Source: Vitrella brassicaformis
Lineage: Eukaryota; Sar; Vitrellaceae
Assembly (NCBI GenBank): GCA_001179505.1
Contig: CDMY01000840.1
Location: forward strand, 1 to 64,000
Reading direction: 5' to 3'
DNA: 64,000 nucleotides
Shown: in pieces, positions 1 to 10,317 of the stretch
Position numbering within the stretch: position 1 is the first letter of the stretch
Layout of the letters: each line of letters begins with the position of its first letter
Program-made: the position numbers and the translations under genes
Notes under the pieces: model-generated
What the model was told of the DNA's origin: nothing
Database searches by the model: none
The model's input: only the letters and a program-made list of their open reading frames with translations

Positions 1-452
1 GAGGCCAGGGGGGTGACGGCCGTATCGCATGTTGAGGGCATCTCGAAACTCCGCAGCATCAAGACCAGTGTTGTTGTCTGTCGATGGGAGGGTGGTCAGC
101 CAGCCGGACGTCTTGTATTCGGCGCTGCGGGAGAGGACGCGATGGCGCCGACGGTCGATGTGCGGCAGGGCGGCCTCCCTCTTGGTTTTGTGGGCGACGT
201 CCTGCTGCTGCTTGCTCTTGGTGAGGGCGTGGCGGATGGTAGCACGATGGTCGCCAGGGTGGAAGGGAGCCTTGCCTTGGACGGCCTTGGAGACCACCTT
301 GTTGCTCGCGCGGGAAGCGGGGTAGGCGGCGGCAGCACGGTCGAGAGGGTCACGTATGCCGGTGCCGGCAAAGCGGGCAGGCAGCAGCATCAGGTCGACC
401 TCGGACGGCGTCACAGGGCCGCCGAGGAGGGCCGGCAGCAGCGCCTTGGCGT
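1..452 (-). mobile_element. Reverse transcriptase C-terminal fragment of a non-LTR-type retroelement
   Basis: Read on the minus strand, this stretch is open from about 452 to the window edge without a stop. It encodes a segment typical of the region following the RT palm in retroelement polymerases of algae and protists. I see a 'LLPARFAGTGIRDP' block, then 'AAAAYPASRASNKVV', a basic helical stretch, and 'GWLTTLPSTDNN...EFRDALNMRYG'. The family pattern is LPxRxGGLGI, then SWLTxLP, then FRDALxLRYG. The catalytic YxDD region is not present, so this is a partial copy running off the left edge. It abuts the RD-rich gene that starts on the opposite strand. I recognise the family by its pattern and have not checked it by search. 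Confidence 0.72.
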
Positions 453-2527
453 TTAAAAACTGCCCCCTGGATTGGTTTGAGGGGGTGCCGGGGCGTGAGT
501 TTGTGGATCGGTGGGTGAGGATCATCGCCAAGGCGGCCCACAAGGGACTCCAGCCCCGCTACGCAGACAGGGGGACCCTCGAGGAGCTGTTGGAAGCCTA
601 CGACACAGCCCGCCGCCTGCTTGAGTCGGAGCTGGCCACGCCAGCTGGTCACTCAGGTGAAGCAGCCGCAGCCCCCGCCAAACCCCCCACCCCTCCACAC
701 CAGCCCACAGCAGAGCCAGAGCAGCAGCAGGACGTTAGCCCTCCTCGCTCACCCACCCCGCCCCAGCAGCCATCGGAGGAGCCCCACCGGGCGTCCAAGG
801 AGGGCTCCCTTCCATTCGGACCCAACTATCGAGGCGGCATGGACAGAGACAGAGACCGAGAGCGGGAGCCCCACGACAGGGAGGGCTCCGAGCCTCGCGA
901 GCGGCGCATGCGTGACAACAGTGACTGGGACCGTGTTCGGGCCGATGACCGAGAGGAGGGCCGGTACATGGATAAGGACGAGGGGGACCGGGACGAGGAG
1001 AACCGCCAGCCACGATTCGGTGGCCGCCCGCGAGACAGAAACCGGGAGAGCGAGCGCGACCAAGGTCGCGACCGGGACCGGGACCGCAGGGACGCGGGCA
1101 GGGACCGACGCGACATCGACGTCGAGAAGGAGCAGGCCCCAGCCCCAACCGACACCCCACAGGAGCAAGGCAAGGAGAGCCCCTCGACGGCGGCAGCAGC
1201 AGCAGCAGCCGGCCGTGCTGAGAGCCCGACCGGTGCTGAGGGCACCCCGAAGGAGGACAAGAAGGCCATCGGAGGTGTGTTGGGTCTGGGGCTGAAGAAG
1301 CCCGGCATCGACACGGGCTCGAGCCGCCCTGGCGGCCTGTCGTGGAAGGATCGCAGCGAGAGTTCGGACAAGTTGGGCGAGGAGGAGCCGCCCGGTCGTG
1401 TGCGTGAGGGCAGCGGCGAGGGCCCTGAGGTTGGCCCGACTGGCGAGGATGCGGCCGTGGTCATGGACGAGAAGGAAGAGTCGGCTGAGGGACAGTACTG
1501 GGACGACGATTATGAGCAGGTGCGTGCGTGACAGACAGATAGAGCACCCCGTGCGTCCACCTGGGCTATCTGACACACTTGTGTGGTGTGTTGTCGTGTC
1601 GGTCAGTTCATGCCCCTGACCCGCTCATTGGTGGCTCGCCAGCAGCGCCAAGAGGAGGAGTCTCCGCAGCCTCCCAAGCCCGAGCCGCCCCCCATCCCAC
1701 CGACACCCGAGCAGCCTCCACCAGCAATACCAGAGAGAGAGGCGCTACCAGCCGTCTCTCCCCTCTCCCACACAGACATGTCATTGGCATACCAGCCGTC
1801 ACCCGTGTCGCCCATAGAGCAGCTTTCGCCCATTCCCCTGGCACTCATTGGTCCACCACCCCCTCCCAAGGCTCCAGAGGCACCCGCCCTGCCGGCGGCT
1901 GAGGCAGACACCAGCGCGCCAGCTGCCACCAGAGTGTCTCGTGTGCAGTCCTCCGTCACACAGGCCCAGGCAGGGCCGGCAGCAGCACAGCAGCACTCCT
2001 CCACCCATGCCCGCCCCCACCATGCTGACGCCGATGCCGTGCCGCCCATCAAGCAGCACGAGAGGAGCAGCACGCCCCCGCCCAGGCCATCCCCCACCGC
2101 CACCAGGCCGCAGGTCGTCTGGCCGCCACCATTCCCAGTCCACAACCCCGCACCAGCCGTCAACCCCACATATCAACATGCCCAGCGCGTGCAGCCCCCC
2201 GCCAATCCTTTCCAGCCATGGAAGGCGATAGTGGTGGAGCTGCCGTGGCACCCGGGCGCCTTTGAGGGGTGGCGGCTCAACTCCCGCAGTGGGGAGTGGG
2301 AGCTCTGGGAGTTGGAGGGGAGGAGGGTGGACGACCGCGGCGTCTGGCTGGATACGTGGGCGGTGCGGACAGAGGACCAGGACACCAACACCCGCCTCCT
2401 ATCGCTGCTCTCCAGTGCGTCAGTTGCGATAGACGACGCCGGAGCGGCTATTAAGAGGGCGGCAGAGGAGGCGGGTGCCTGGATAGCCACCACCATGAGA
2501 CAGCTTTTCGGGTGCGGTGGGCAGTGA
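356..2527 (+). CDS. Arg/Asp-rich low-complexity protein, copy A (5' end uncertain)
   Basis: Two exons, 356-1519 and 1607-2527, joined by a phase-0 GT-AG intron. From about 453 the protein has a short ordered part (DWFEGVPGREF), then a Glu/Pro/Gln-rich stretch. A long RD/RE/DR dipeptide region follows, like those of RNA-binding or splicing-associated proteins, then a proline-rich exon 2. The C-terminus, about 105 residues, is conserved in the paralog ending at 39812: GEWELWE, an acidic loop, DAGAAIKRAAEEAGAWIATT and a final FGCGGQ. The only upstream in-frame ATG (356) lies in sequence antisense to the retroelement fragment. The native 5' end may therefore be lost and replaced, or the gene may be truncated. 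Function is unknown. Confidence 0.6.
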
Positions 2528-3720
2528 CGCCCACGCACCCACCCGCCCACACGTTCCAACGGCGGGGGCCATCGCAGGCACCGCACAGCGAGAGACAACG
2601 AGGGAGAGGGCGAGGGAGAGGGCGAGGGCGAGGGCGAGGGCGACGAGGAATACGACAACGAGAAAGAGGAGGAAGAGGAGGTTGAAGACTCTATCGATGG
2701 AGGGAGGGGCGGTCGGGCAGGTACAACCTGAGGTACTCAGATGACGACCCCGACAACCATTGCGACCACAGAGGGAGGAAGGGGGGCGGCGGACGCGGCC
2801 ATGGCAGGTAAGGGGAGGTCATCGCAATGGGCATGATACCAACACGTCGGACATCAGGCAGCGACGGCGCGGCCAGGGCGGAGGTGATGATGGCTCATCA
2901 CGAGGGCAGCACTGTTGCGTCCATCTTGCTGACGTCTGACAATCTGGAGGAGCTGACGATACCGGCAGAGCTCAACGAGCGTGTCTGACAGTGCCTCTTT
3001 CCCCAACACACACGAAGACATACAGCCGCATGCGTCATCAGGATGAAGAGCGCGGCCGCCGATGGTTATATTTGGAGTCGGATAAGCAGTGGCTGGGCCG
3101 CCACCTGAGTGAGATCTTCGGCTGCACCGACCCCCAGCTCCTCGCCATGTGGACACAGGCCGTCGAGGGCGACAACGAGGTCCACATGCACACCAGGATA
3201 TGCCCTTCACCACAGGCAGCACCAGAAGTGGGGATGGGGCCGATGCAGCCGAGGGCAGTGTCAAGGCCGTCCGCGTGCTGCCCATCAAGGGCCCCCGGTG
3301 TGGAGGGAGGAGAGGCCGAGCGGGGCAGTCTCCTCTGGTGCGGCCAGCTTGTGTTGATGGTTAATGGCAGCCGCTGGAGTGCTGAAGGCCGGTCAGCTCG
3401 ACTGTCAGCACTCGCGGCTGGGCTAAGGATAGCCGCGTTGCCAGGGCACACACGTCGGTGCCGTCGATCAAGTGGCAGAAGCCACAGGAAGAGGTCGAGG
3501 TGCTGGGGCGAGTGGCGAGTTTGCACGGGACGCCGAGGGCCAACGAGATGGTCATGGCGGCGGAGAAGCAGACAGTCGACTACCAAGAGGGACAAATCAA
3601 AGCCATGGCAGGCACATCAATGCCCTCTCTGAGTGTGTGTATACCATACCTCGTCTTCTCTTTGTCTCTTGTGTGCTGTGTGCTGTGTTGCGTTTGGTGG
3701 CAGAGCTTGTTGAGTCAATG
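2528..3720 (+). pseudogene. Decayed coding remnants downstream of RD-rich copy A
   Basis: No continuous gene can be read here. Short plausible coding pieces lie in different frames. At about 2600-2710 is an acidic GE/E-rich run built on a GGGCGA repeat. At about 2712-2813 is a piece reading YNLRYSDDDPDNH. At about 2860-2988 is a piece reading TVASILLTSDNLEELTIPAE before a stop. At about 3080-3180 is a piece reading DKQWLGRHLSEIFGCTDPQL. The pieces do not join without frameshifts. From about 3390 the sequence becomes homologous to 41545 onward in block B. I treat it as eroded gene material of unknown origin. Confidence 0.45.
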
Positions 3721-4850
3721 ACTCGTCATTCGATTGACGTGTGGCCCCTCTCAAAGCTGCCGGCCACAGATGAGGTCCTCGTGGCATACAAAGCTGCACA
3801 CGGCCACGACGTAACCAGAGGCCTTCAACCAAGTTCCAACAAGACCTTGCCAACGCACTGCCGCACGCCCCAGCAACCGAGCCCCGTGCACCACGAAAGA
3901 AGACATCTGTCATGCTGCGTGCCAGTGGGAAGCCGCCCACAGCGACATCGGAGGAGAGCTCTCTGCCCACCACGACAGCTGCCGCGAGAAGTGACGCCGC
4001 TGAGGCGCTGGAGAGAGAGAAGAAGACCGACAAGCGACGGAGACAGTTCCAGGGTCTCTGCCCTCCACACACGCATCACGGCAGAGTGGACGGCCATCGA
4101 GCCCTCGCGTGTCGCCGCCATCCAGTCCAATGACTTCAATGAGACCACCAAGTACCAGTTCCCCCCCTCGCCCGTGTCCATCGTGAGGTTCTACAAGGAG
4201 CTCGTGTAGACGATGGCACACGTCGTGGTCCGGCCGCCAATCACCGACCCATCCAATCTGACTAATGTCAGCGGGAACGAGGGGTTCGTGGCTGCTGGGG
4301 CGGCGGGGATCTCGTCGCCAGTGGTGCGACGGGGGAAGGACATGGTGCTGCGGTCGCGGCTGTGGGAGTACCTGCATCCGGATGACGGCACCTGCTGCTT
4401 CCTCAACGACATGGTGGCCACGGTGGGAGAGTGCTTCAGGGCCCTTGTCAGGTACGTGTGCACACGCAGACCACCCCTGTGTGCCATCAATCCATCCATC
4501 CATCCATGTGTGTATGTGTGGTGCAGGCATTCCGCACCCAGGCCGACAAGGCGAAGGTCGATAGCTCTGCGGCGAATGTGTCTGTGCCCGCCGCTGCACG
4601 AGAGTTTCCAGCTGCCCATCCCGCTCTCGGCTGACCTGCTGCAGAGCTACCGAGACGCAATGCTGGCCAAGGGGGAGGACGGCGTGCGGCGAAGGTATCT
4701 GCTGGAGATACTTGCACCAAACTACAGAGCCGCCATGGTAAGCACACTCCCTCACACACAGAGAAGGCCAGGAATACCGAGTAGTGTGGGTGTGTCTATG
4801 GTGTGTGTGGTGTGCAGGCCACGTGATGGGAGTGTGATGTTCAGCTTCCT
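3716..4850 (+). pseudogene. Block A gene fragment (unknown protein), frameshifted
   Basis: The fragment starts with an exon-like segment reading VESMTRHSIDVWPLSKLPAT. It then changes frame near 3820 into a Lys/Ala-rich stretch (3912-4060) and returns to a segment ending SIVRFYKELV with a stop at 4207-4209. A further segment, 4213-4452, reads MAHVVVRPPITDPSN and ends at a good donor (GTACGTG). It is followed after an intron by an exon (4528-4737) that encodes AFRTQADKAKVDSSAANV and then loses frame. Its intact counterpart in block B is 42190-42413. The family is not recognised. The frame losses argue against a functional gene. Confidence 0.5.
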
Positions 4851-4929
4851 CTCTACCGTCAAGCAGCGGGAGAGGGAGGGAGGGAGGCGGCAGGGACGTC
4901 GTCGCCGAGCAGTGGCGCAAGTTGGGGCG

Positions 4930-6240
4930 AAGTCGATCCGACGGCATCGACCTGGTGGCTAAGGTGCTCCACGGAGCGGCCATGCTCATCAAATACCTGG
5001 GGCCGCGACGGTTGATACAGGCGACCTTCAGAGGGTACGTGAGGGAGCCTGGAGGCACCAGGCAACGGCTCATGTGTGTGTCTCCTGTGTGTGTGTGCCT
5101 TGGCAGGTTGGCCATGTCAGTCGTCCGAGCCAGCCCACGATGGGCGGGGGAAGGCTGTTCCGGCCGTATCCCGTCCATCACCGTGGATGGCTCAGGCGAT
5201 GACATGCCCTCCCTCTGGTCCGGTTGCCCAGCAGCGCTCTACCTTCCTCTATGACCACTCGAGCGCCTGTGAGATCGGCCAGAGACTCGTCACACACGAC
5301 GGCAGCCAGCTGGATGGCGCCCTGGTCGAGCGCCTGCAGTTCTTCGGCGAGGCCATCAGCCGGCAGTGGCAGAGGTGGACGCCGGAGCAGAGGGCATCGG
5401 TCAAGGCGGTGCTGCTGTCCTACCCCACTCGGCTGCCGGCCGACTGTCTTCCATCGCCAACTGTGCAGCAACAGTGTGCAGTGGCTCTGCTGCAGAGGCT
5501 CCCCGCCGACACGATCGCCGTGCTGTGGCGGCATGGTGTGGTCCGTCTGATGCGTAACGCGTCGATGGACCTGGTGGCTGCGGTGCTGCGCGGAGCGTCC
5601 ATGTGCACCAAACAGCTCGGACTGTGGGCCAAGTTGATATGTGCGACCTTCAGAGGGTACGTGAGGGAGACTGGAGGCACCAGGCAATGGCTCATGTGTG
5701 TGTCTCCTGTGTGTGTGCCTTGGCAGGTGGGCCATGTGAGTCGTCCGAGCCAGCCCACGATGGGCGGGGGAAGGCTGTTCCGGCCGTATCCCGTCCATCA
5801 CCCGTGGATGGCTCAGGCGATGACATGCCCTCCCTCTGGTCCGGTTGCCCAGCAGCGCTCTACCTCCATCTATGACCACTCGAGCGCCTGTGAGGTCGGC
5901 CACAGACTCGTCACACACGACGGCAGCCAGCTGGATGGCGCCCTGGTCGAGCGCGTGCAGTTCATCGGCCACACGCTGTTCCGCGAGGCCATCAGCCGGC
6001 AGTGGCAGGGGTGGACGCCGGGGCAGAGGGCATCGGTTAAGGTAGTGCTGCTGTCCTACCCCACTCAGCTGCAGGCCGACCGTCTTCTCGATCGCCCATC
6101 GTCAGCGGCCACGAGTTTAGGAGGGTGACGGCCTCTCTGGACGTCATGGCTGCGATGCTTCACGGGGCGGCCATGTTCATCAAACAACTAGGGCCGAGGG
6201 CACAACTTCCCGACTGGTTCCTCGCCGAATAATTCACCAG
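4930..6240 (+). pseudogene. Exportin-like HEAT fragments, with a triplicated exon-intron unit
   Basis: Three diverged copies of a roughly 30-residue helical exon occur at about 4944-5040, 5560-5655 and 6120-6231. They share the pattern (D)LVA..L(R/H)GA.M..K.LG. The first two are followed by the same TG-rich intron. Between them sit two copies (5235-5480 and 5840-6095) of an exon reading YDHSSACE, then LVERLQFFGEAISRQWQRW and ASVKAVLLSYPTR. This resembles the N-terminal HEAT repeats of Crm1/exportin-5 proteins. In the block B copy this exon runs into REWPQCW, the hallmark of that family. Here it is fused directly to LLQRLPADTI, so about 1 kb of B-type sequence is missing. The last copy ends in a stop near 6231. 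Confidence 0.5.
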
Positions 6241-6459
6241 TAAGCAACAGGCCCACACCCACACCCACACAGACACACGCGCATGCCGTTCTCCTTTTCT
6301 CAGGTCTGCTGGTGGTGCGGATATTCCGTCTGGGCGACCCCCCCCTCCCTCCTCCCGCCGATGAAGGAGCTCCTGGGCAGCTAAGGCCTTAAAGGCCATC
6401 GACGCCGTCGCCACCGACAGGACAACATCGGTTCTGCCAAGGGAGCGCTGCCCCGCACA

Positions 6460-6777
6460 CCTCTCATGCCGCAGCGGTCAACGGGTCGACATCGGCAGCA
6501 TCCCGTTCGTGAGCACGGCGACCGTCTGCTGGATCTGGTTCTCACGATGGATCTGTCTGGTGCGAATTCGGTGGAGTGGCTGCTGGAGGTGAGGCGGCTT
6601 GAGGTGGTCTCCTGCCTGGCGTGGCAGCTCAACTACTCGACGCAGCACGCACAGTCCGTGGTGGAGTCTGTCGTGACGCGGCTGACCCTCATCGACCCGC
6701 CCGAGGACGGCAGGAGCTACACGCACTCGCCAAGCATCGTCACGGCCGCCATGCCCACCACAGAGAAGTCAGACTGA
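6460..6777 (+). pseudogene. Short open fragment shared with block B
   Basis: A frame reading DRLLDLVLTMDLSGANSVEW, then WQLNYSTQHAQSVVESVV, is open to a TGA at 6775-6777. The counterpart at about 41140-41340 keeps most residues (for example LTTDLSGSNSVEWLLEV) but diverges after the QHAQ part. I see no start or splice context that would make it a gene by itself. It is listed because the protein sequence is better conserved than its surroundings. Confidence 0.35.
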
Positions 6778-6780
6778 CAG

Positions 6781-8146
6781 GAGGGGGTGGATGCGATCGA
6801 TGATCCATAAACCGCCGGTGCATGTCGTCATGGTGGTGCCATGGTTTGTGGGCCCGCTGTCGTGGATGCTTGGATGATTCGACGCACTTACTTCAGATTT
6901 GTCTTGTGTACGCTCGTGTGGAATGCATTACATGGAATGAATGGATTGCATTCGTCTAGTGCTCGTGGCGATGGCGTTTTGGTGTGTCCGATTGGCCCAC
7001 CGACACCACTACCTCTCACCACACCTACCTGTAGCCAGCTACTTGCCTAATCCATTTGGTGTGTTCGTTGCATCATGTGCGCCGCACACACATTTGTGTA
7101 CGCATTTAGCCACACTGACTGGTAGACGTAAGCTCCCACTGCCCTTGCAGGTACATCACCGCGTCGCTTTTGCCCCTGCCGCAAAGCAGATGCGCGCCGC
7201 AAGCGCATTGCCGACTGGTTTTGGTACCGTCAGAGTACACCATGCTGGTGCTGCACGCACATCGACTGTCTGACGACTGTCCTGGTTTACTTTGGTACAC
7301 ACCGCCGCGCGGCCATCACAGATGCACAATTGGATTGACGACTGCTCTCTTCCCCTCTCACCTCTTGGCAGCGCTCCTTCCTCGGCAAACAGGCGTTTGT
7401 ATCGACGTCGGTACCTGCCTAGTATGTGTGCATGGCTGCAGGGATGTCATGTGTGTTCCTTGTTGGTGCACTTATGCGTTGACATGCCGCGGACGCACTC
7501 GCTGTGTGCATGTGTGTCTGCTTTGGGCGATGTTCGCCGTTTGTGATGGCACTGGCAGCATTACAACGAAGCTGGCCGTCTCCCGCTAAGCCCGCAGACG
7601 GGGGTGTTTGACAAACGACACCGCAGGCGTCATCTTTTATGGGTATTCTATGGGTCCGCAAATGTGCGTTCAAAGGAAAAGTCGATCTCATCTGATTGGC
7701 TACTCCCTACACCATGAGGCAGGCAGACACTGAGTGTGCAAATGGGTTGCGGGGGGTGTAGCGGGGGCACCGACCGGTGCTTGTACAGCTGATTAATCTT
7801 GTTCATACCAAGATGATCTGATCCATCTCACATTACAGAAGACACACTGGGTCTGTCTTGTCTGTCTGTCTGTCTGTCTGAGTCATCGTGCACACGAATG
7901 GGCGCAGGAATAGCCTCCTGTGGATGCCTGCCTGTCCGTATCTACACTTTAAAGCCAGACCAATGCACAACGAAAAACAGCGCGCCATCGCGTCAGTCCA
8001 CCAAGGGCATCAGAACTGGCCGCAAAAACGTCCGTGACGACCATGATGGATCGATAGACAACTCGGCAGCCCTTCGCGAGATGACTACCCTGCACACACA
8101 TGCACAGAATGAGGCGACCACTCACGCCTCTCCTTCGTGCAGCTGC
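6781..8146. other. Intergenic stretch, no gene seen
   Basis: No supported coding exon is visible. About 7085-7240 resembles the dispersed repeat at 45.1-46.1 kb, sharing a 'ttttgcccctgccgcaaagc'-type core and a gactggtttt / gactggtctt motif. A TCTG/TGTC microsatellite lies at about 7850-7880. The right part is the 3' flank of the F-box gene. Confidence 0.5.
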
Positions 8147-10089
8147 TCACCAGGCAGTGTAGGTCTCATCGCCTTCCACCACATCGTCGCTGCACTCGAT
8201 CGACACGGCGACGTGACGCACGCCCGTCAGCCGCCGAGACAGCTCGATAAGCCCCCTGTACACCCTCACAAAGTCCACAATGTCCTCTGCATCGACTCTC
8301 AGCTCCAGCTGCGACCATCCCAGCATCCGGTCGATCGCTGTGGTCGCCATCGCATCAGTCCAACAATCACGCCCCACACCGCTCCCGTCACCTTCAACCA
8401 TGCGAATCGTCTCGACGGCCGGAAGCTCCCCTGGCTGTCGCGTCTCGCCCACACACGTCCTGCCAGCGAGAAACTGGGCAAGCAGATGCACGCCGAGAGG
8501 GTCCCCAGAGCACTCCAGCAGGCCGAGTCTCGTCACAGACGGGGGCAGGGCGGTGAGCAGCTGGGCGATAGGACACCTGTGGCCCTCCTCCTGTGGTGGT
8601 CGCGTGTGGATGGCCTCGACAGCGGTGAACCGGATGGATCTGACGGCCGGCATGAGATGGAAGGTGTCAGCCAGATGTGGCAAGTGACGGAGGGGCTGGG
8701 GGTCGCTCGGAGAACCACGAAGCCCCACGCGCAGGGTCGTCAGCTGCCCACACCGAGAAAGGAGAAAGGAGACTGGACGGATGCACATCTCCGACGTACG
8801 TGTGCATGTGCATTCACTCGTACCTTTGGGTAGGTCGTCTGCCTGTGCCTGAATGCCATGGGGATGCGGCAGTCGAGTCCCACCGTCATCTCCTCACAGC
8901 TGGCAAACCTCAGCGGCCCCAAATGCCCCTCCTCGCCTTGCCCCATCCGATGATGCACCTCAACACCAACCGCACCAGCACACACCCGCTCCACCAGCCG
9001 CACCGCACACACGTGGTCCTCAATCGATGTCAGCGAGGGGTGGGTCGGCAGCGATAGAAAGCGACACGACAGCAGCTTGGTGTGCCACTGCGCTCCAGGC
9101 GCGGACAGGTGGCGGAACAACGTCAGCAGGTGGCTCGCCGGCTCGATACGAGCGAGTGTCCCCGTAGACCCTTTGGGGATTGGGGGCTGCTGTTGGGGGC
9201 GGCTGTCGGCTGTGTGTGACGGCGCGAAATAATCTAGGTAGTCGAAGTAGATGTGCTGGAGGGACGGGGGGCGGGGAGGTCTCGTCAGCAGGGATGGAAT
9301 GAGAGAGAAAGAGCTTAGCGACCGACCAAAGTGGCCAAGTACTCTCAGATGCGAGATGTCCTCAAGGCCCTCAACGGCCTTCTCCAAACAGACGCTAGGG
9401 CTGACAGAGATCTCCTCCAGACACGAACTGGGGCACACCCATGCCTTCATGCTGTCGGCATGCCTTCCGTGGAGCAGATGGGCGCTCGGAAAGGCGTGTG
9501 CCTCAAAGCGGCGCAGCACAGGCAAGCGCCAGTTGCGCACGTCGGCCAAGTGGACCCAGTCCGAGAATAGGATGCGTACGTGACGCAAGCGGCTGAATGT
9601 CGTGGCTGATCTCTTCGGCAACGCCTTTGCCTGGTCCCGGTGGACAGAGTGGCCCTCGACAAACAGAACTCTGCAGACATACGAGTCAGGCAATGCCATC
9701 CATCATCGTGCACGCTGAATCCATCCATCCATCCATCGATTGGTCTGTGCCCACCTGAGTGTATCGGATGCCCTCTCAATCAGCTCCACCAGGCCATCCA
9801 CACGAGTCGCTGCGCCATCGATTCCGCTTTTGCTTGCAGCTATCGACGTCTTCTCAATGTGAGAGCCCCATCTCGAGAACAGGCCCTTCCGCACGGCCAT
9901 GCTGACAGTGAAGCGCTGCCACGCCTCCTCGCCACACACACGGAGATACCGTAGGCCGTCATCGCCACCGATGACGTCGCGGAGAGCCCTGTTGAGCCGC
10001 GAAAAGGCCCGTATGAAGTCGATAGTGGGAACGAAGGCCTGGATGTTCAGCAGGATCTCCAGAGGCAGCGATGGGAGGGAAGTTGTCAT
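8147..10089 (-). CDS. F-box-like protein with leucine-rich-type C-terminal region
   Basis: Three exons on the minus strand, 10089-9755, 9670-8824 and 8743-8147, give 592 residues with all junctions in frame. The acceptor at 8744 follows a pyrimidine-rich tract. The N-terminus (LPLEILLNIQAFVPTIDFIR, then SRLNRALRDVI) fits an F-box: LP.EIL..I, hydrophobic residues, then LN..LRD. The rest alternates hydrophobic and acidic segments in an irregular LRR-like rhythm (LRHVRILFSDWVHL, LLTALPPSVTRLGLLECSG). Many protist F-box proteins look like this. The expected role is substrate recognition in an SCF ubiquitin ligase, with the target unknown. Its start lies 228 bp from that of the divergent MAP kinase gene. 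Confidence 0.7.
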
Positions 10090-10317
10090 CTTAATCGCTT
10101 GTGGATCACACCATGACAGACGTCTATCTCTCCACGATCCTCAAGGGCGTCAGAGCTTGCCATTTGCGAGCTTACAATTGGCGAGCTTATATTCGAGAGA
10201 AAGGCGAGGAAGCAACGGCGTATCTCTCTCGTCGGCGGCAGGTGCATTCGTTGCATGACCGAGGGTCTGACCTCATTCTATGGCTTAGTCGATTGTAGCA
10301 CTCTGCCCCGCTTCACA
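10090..10317. promoter_or_regulatory. Bidirectional promoter, F-box gene / MAP kinase, with paired GCGAGCT motifs
   Basis: The 228 bp between the two start codons contain GCGAGCTTA twice in the same orientation, at 10166-10174 and 10181-10189 (15 bp apart). The heptamer recurs in other divergent intergenic regions of this window. No TATA box is obvious. Confidence 0.5.

Larger units (their letters stand above)
3390..6780 (+). repeat. Block A of a rearranged segmental duplication (partner block B, about 41040-44690)
   Basis: Pieces of this interval match block B closely at the nucleotide level but in a different order. About 3390-4000 matches 41545-42085. 4440-4850 matches 42107-42510. 4860-5480 matches 42570-43118. 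5480-5860 matches 44075-44450. 5840-6095 matches 44440-44670. 6405-6700 matches 41060-41340. Intron sequences are copied with the exons. For example, the stretch beginning GTACGTGAGGGAGCCTGGAG occurs at about 5035, 5657 and 44247. Copy A carries disabling differences: it lacks 2 bp near 4580 that copy B has (gtgtct against gtgtacct), shifting an otherwise shared exon. Confidence 0.8.

Noticed and set aside
749-1576. 275-codon open frame on the minus strand opposite the RD-rich gene
   Set aside because: It is the mirror of Arg/Asp codons on the plus strand and reads as Leu/Val/Pro-rich low complexity. The plus strand has the paralog at 37.8-39.8 kb.
3910-5205. 431-codon minus-strand open frame across block A
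   Set aside because: It crosses sequence whose plus-strand copies in block B show exons and splice sites, and its translation is His/Pro/Arg-rich from TG/CA repeats.
7898-8833. 311-codon plus-strand open frame
   Set aside because: It is antisense to the F-box gene's last exon, and the minus strand gives a coherent three-exon protein with an F-box.
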